In this document: positions 62,201 to 64,000 of the stretch, piece after piece
Position numbering within the stretch: position 1 is the stretch's first letter
Layout: each line of letters starts with the position of its first letter
Assembly: GCA_036655355.1 (NCBI GenBank)
Contig: JAVVQG010000010.1
Span: 62,001-126,000 of the forward strand
DNA from: JAUNSR01 sp036655355
GTDB taxonomy: Bacteria; Bacteroidota; Bacteroidia; Bacteroidales; JAUNSR01
Direction: 5' to 3'
DNA: 64,000 nucleotides
The notes under the pieces: model-generated
What the model was told of the DNA's origin: nothing
Seen by the model: the letters and a program-made list of their open reading frames with translations, nothing else
The model's database searches: none
Program-made: the position numbers and the translations under genes

Positions 62201-63759
62201 TTCCAATGGCCTTGGGTAAATCGGAATATTCCGGATTGATCGGTGCGCCGTTCGCAATCACGGTAATCGGGGGACTCACCTGCTCGGCTCTCTTGACCTT
62301 GGTGCTGATTCCGACGGTGTACATGGGACTTGAGAATACATTGAGTTGGTACCGAACCTTGTCGCGTAGAATCAAATTGCTTCACTTGGTGATTTATATC
62401 GCATCAATCGTCCTGATATACGAAGTGGTGGAGGGACTCCTTTACCAGACGCTTTGCCTGATCACCCTCACGGTACTCATTCCGGGAGTGACCTATTTCC
62501 TACAGAATACGTTACGTCAGGCTTCCGCCCGTGTGATTGACAGTCAGGAGCCGATTCGGATTCACATCCGTAATCTGGTGAAGATTTATGAACGTCCGTC
62601 GCGCATCAAAAGGGAGTGGAACGGCGGATTGCACCGCACCAAACGGCGATTTGTAATCCGGGGCTGGCAAAAACGAGCCGTCGGAATAGCAATGTGGCTG
62701 ATTGTTCCGGCAACATTGGCTTTTGTGCTCGGGAATACAAAAGGGTGGTGGATCTTTTTATTCTGTGTGACCGCTCTTCTGGCACTAATTCGTAAATCGT
62801 CCCTAAAATATCATGAAACGGGAATGCGTTCGGAAGATCTGAAGGGAAGATTCCTTCGGTTGCGAAAAATCTGGTATCAGTTGGTGATGCATACCCCGTA
62901 TTTCGGTAAACGGAAGAAACCGTTTAAAGCATTGCGCGGTGTAAACGTAACCATTCACAACGGGATGTTCGGACTTTTAGGGCCGAATGGAGCGGGAAAA
63001 TCAACCATGATCCGCATCATTTCCGGAATCTTGGACCAAAGCTACGGCTCCATCTGGATTAATGATTTCGATACCCGTGTTTACCGTGAAGAGTTGCAGG
63101 GGCTGATCGGCTACCTACCGCAGGAGTTCGGTACGTATGAACAGATGAGTGCCCGTGAGTTTCTGGACTATCAGGCGATTCTAAAAGGAATCACCGATGA
63201 GGAGACACGACACAAGAGACTCGCCTACGTACTTGATTCGGTACATATGACCGAACGCCAGCATGAACTGATCAAATCGTTCTCCGGGGGTATGAAACAG
63301 CGTATCGGGATTGCCCTTATCCTGCTTCATCTACCGCGTATTCTGGTGGTGGACGAACCTACCGCCGGGTTGGATCCCCGTGAAAGGATCCGCTTCAGAA
63401 ATCTGTTGGTGGAGTTGAGTAAAGAGCGCATCGTGATTTTCTCGACACACATCATCGAAGATATCTCAAGTTCCTGTAATCAGGTAGCCGTGATCAATAA
63501 AGGGGAGATGAAATACCACGGCACTCCGAACGAAATGCTTCGTTTCGCCGAAGGGTTGGTGTGGACATTCAACGTGACGCCGGAACAATTCAATCGCGAT
63601 CTAGACCCGCAGTACATCGTGCTACACATTCAGGAGGGCGACGAGATACAGGTGCGTTACATCGCCGAAACGTCTCCTTTCCCGGGTGCGACCCAAAGCG
63701 AGCCGAATCTGGAGGATGCTTACCTGTGTTTACTGAAGAATATGAATGCCCGTTTTTAA
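59239..63759 (+). CDS. RND efflux pump fused to an ABC ATPase; ABC domain with internal membrane insert
   Basis: ATG 59239 gives 1506 residues starting MKFLIQRRITISMLFLALTV, a standard RND N-terminus. Residues 1-~1035 are a complete RND permease with the TM4 aspartate in GMLLDNSIVVLENIY. Two extra helices follow (~1047-1088: LLHLVIYIASIVLIYEVVEG, LCLITLTVLIPGVTYFL). IRIHIRNLVKIYE (1106-1118) reads as the first strand of an ABC domain. An insert of ~107 residues has two more helices (~1146-1185: AVGIAMWLIVPATLAFVLG, WWIFLFCVTALLALI). The ABC core resumes at KKPFKALRGV (1226), with Walker A GPNGAGKST (1248-1256), signature SGGMK from 1349 and Walker B VVDE ending at 1373. An ABC-2 permease follows after 20 bp. 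Confidence 0.93.
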   Translation: MKFLIQRRITISMLFLALTVLGYLSYRQLSLELLPNAEYPVLTVTLSTQSEMDPAYLESQAVQALEGAVRSVEGIQEVRTSISPQGAAIRVSFKKNVNFQFAYVKLQEKIKQTSATLPENFRVNVQKGSFSDSAQGFITLQVLGEGGAERVREICEQKIKGEFENIDGISSVAVYGGREKGIEIRLNPQACRAHNITASQIGGLLNQNKGERTFVGTVFGLGKDYFVHTEARYEHVSDLEQLVVAPGPILLKDVAEIFFDLKEETSRSRVNGMDAVSLILKNDSQRNIIELSDKVEETMDRLNEELRVYSVELKEQSNTARIMKENLDQIALLALVGGLLAVIVLWFFLRNLRLVLIISLAIPISVLTAFNLFYATGITINSLTLVGMALAIGMLLDNSIVVLENIYRLSGKGFSPAEAVMKGTREVWRSILAATLTTITVFLPFLFTDNYMIRLIGYQIGVSIISTLLISLVVALLFIPMATYGILRSGNSGNSFYRKVSIHQRPVQIYMVFLKTAMRHAFAFFVGAVVLLFASLLLVTNNKKAAMKDAKTDRFTVNFRMHQGSTLESTDKLVRMMEERLADLPEKKELISMVSENNATLTVVLKPDYEKIGNRTISDIRMETARKCYFESRGGSVWVGDAFNGGNDVSQQLMNSLARMMRMMGIGRGSDMILIKGNDYRRMQQVGEELQYFLKQKDFIQHVYLSSTGSRPEIHLTPDPLLLHSYGITRAEISNSLSSLQGGNGAGATFNMDDEVYSIRIQEQVQEKPQQSDSDQQGKGMSDLEQLMVKNSSDGLHPLPEIVSIRKSWGMPTIERVDGEKQLSIYFGFTSANDAPQDLIDSYRDEVAKLIAGYNLPAGVAIQQVEPEDEFAEFRFLILAALLLIFMILASVFESLITPFVLLFTIPLAAIGTLLALYFTDNSLMNTNTLIGMLILLGVVVNNGIILIDYVNILRKQGFRREMALIQAGLSRVRPILITSITTIVALLPMALGKSEYSGLIGAPFAITVIGGLTCSALLTLVLIPTVYMGLENTLSWYRTLSRRIKLLHLVIYIASIVLIYEVVEGLLYQTLCLITLTVLIPGVTYFLQNTLRQASARVIDSQEPIRIHIRNLVKIYERPSRIKREWNGGLHRTKRRFVIRGWQKRAVGIAMWLIVPATLAFVLGNTKGWWIFLFCVTALLALIRKSSLKYHETGMRSEDLKGRFLRLRKIWYQLVMHTPYFGKRKKPFKALRGVNVTIHNGMFGLLGPNGAGKSTMIRIISGILDQSYGSIWINDFDTRVYREELQGLIGYLPQEFGTYEQMSAREFLDYQAILKGITDEETRHKRLAYVLDSVHMTERQHELIKSFSGGMKQRIGIALILLHLPRILVVDEPTAGLDPRERIRFRNLLVELSKERIVIFSTHIIEDISSSCNQVAVINKGEMKYHGTPNEMLRFAEGLVWTFNVTPEQFNRDLDPQYIVLHIQEGDEIQVRYIAETSPFPGATQSEPNLEDAYLCLLKNMNARF

Positions 63760-63779
63760 AAATCGCATATTATATACAA

Positions 63780-64000
63780 ATGAGAAAATCGTTAACGATA
63801 TTATCGCAATTGGCGAAATACAATCTGAAGATCGTCTTTGCCAATAAGTTCATCTGGTTTTTGCTGGCAGCACTGATCCTTTATCTTTTGTGCATGTTCG
63901 TGGCAGTTTACAACGGTGCCGATGCGGATGAGAAGCTGGTGTACAGCCTACTCATTTTTCCGGCGATCTTATTGATTTTTTACCCCACCACATTCGGGAT
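63780..64000 (+). CDS. ABC-2 type transporter permease, 5' part (runs past window end)
   Basis: The frame is open from ATG 63780 to the window edge (73 complete codons). The start MRKSLTILSQLAKYNLKIVF, then FANKFIWFLLAALILYLLCM and SLLIFPAILLIFYPTTFG, gives two membrane helices in the style of ABC-2 permeases. It lies 20 bp after the RND-ABC fusion, preceded by TATATACAA. It is the natural membrane partner of the ATPase half of the fusion. Confidence 0.85.
   Translation, partial: MRKSLTILSQLAKYNLKIVFANKFIWFLLAALILYLLCMFVAVYNGADADEKLVYSLLIFPAILLIFYPTTFG

Noticed and set aside
61195..62385. Long antisense open frame (396 codons) opposite the RND-ABC fusion
   Set aside because: It mirrors a strongly supported gene, has a low-complexity Arg/Gln/His-rich composition and no domain; it is a shadow of the coding strand.

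Overview
The window reads as a chromosomal segment of a Bacteroidetes bacterium, most likely order Bacteroidales. Signs are two complete SusC/SusD pairs and a third SusD tail, lipoproteins whose lipobox cysteine is followed by acidic residues, promoters with a TAnnTTTG -7 box and no Shine-Dalgarno-like leaders, DUF4270 and FAS1-domain lipoproteins, the glycogen-synthase-like/panC/panD neighbourhood, and C-terminal tails resembling type IX secretion sorting domains. Genus cannot be fixed from sequence reading alone.

Layout. 0-0.9 kb: 3' end of a SusD-like gene. 1.1-1.2 kb: a 22-bp tandem repeat. 1.4-3.8 kb (minus): DUF4270 lipoprotein and a short glycogen-synthase-like protein, divergent from panC-panD (pantothenate synthesis). 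5.5-9.5 kb: MATE exporter, ffh (SRP54) and folD, with a 14-bp tandem repeat before folD. 9.8-10.0 kb: two tandem tRNA-His genes. 10.1-11.3 kb (minus): a 32-residue membrane peptide and a TPR protein. 11.7-34.8 kb: one large, AT-richer, co-directional outer-membrane locus: FAS1 lipoprotein, SusC, SusD, two more FAS1 lipoproteins, SusC, SusD, two adhesin-like lipoproteins and a secreted papain-like protease with LamG and PKD domains. 34.9-37.1 kb (minus): PAS histidine kinase. 37.7-43.2 kb: AAA-type ATPase, pyruvate:ferredoxin oxidoreductase and a Sua5/YciO-type protein. 43.3-48.9 kb (minus): secreted OB-fold protein, serS, rpmA, rplU, an AlaX-like editing protein and three small proteins. 49.2-64 kb: a seven-gene efflux operon running off the window.

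The efflux operon is the most unusual part. It combines an ABC ATPase, an ABC-2 permease fused to an M1-peptidase-like domain without HExxH, a TolC channel, an RND adaptor, a normal RND pump, a 1506-residue protein joining a full RND pump to an ABC ATPase, and a second ABC-2 permease. In the fusion, the ABC domain appears to be split by an insert of about 107 residues carrying two membrane helices.

A second pattern is a dispersed non-coding element of about 90 bp. Three good copies (4130-4220 +, 10056-10144 -, 59148-59238 +) and two degenerate ones (17331-17404 +, 1025-1060 -) lie in intergenic gaps. Two copies start directly after a TGA stop codon, and three end directly at an ATG start codon.
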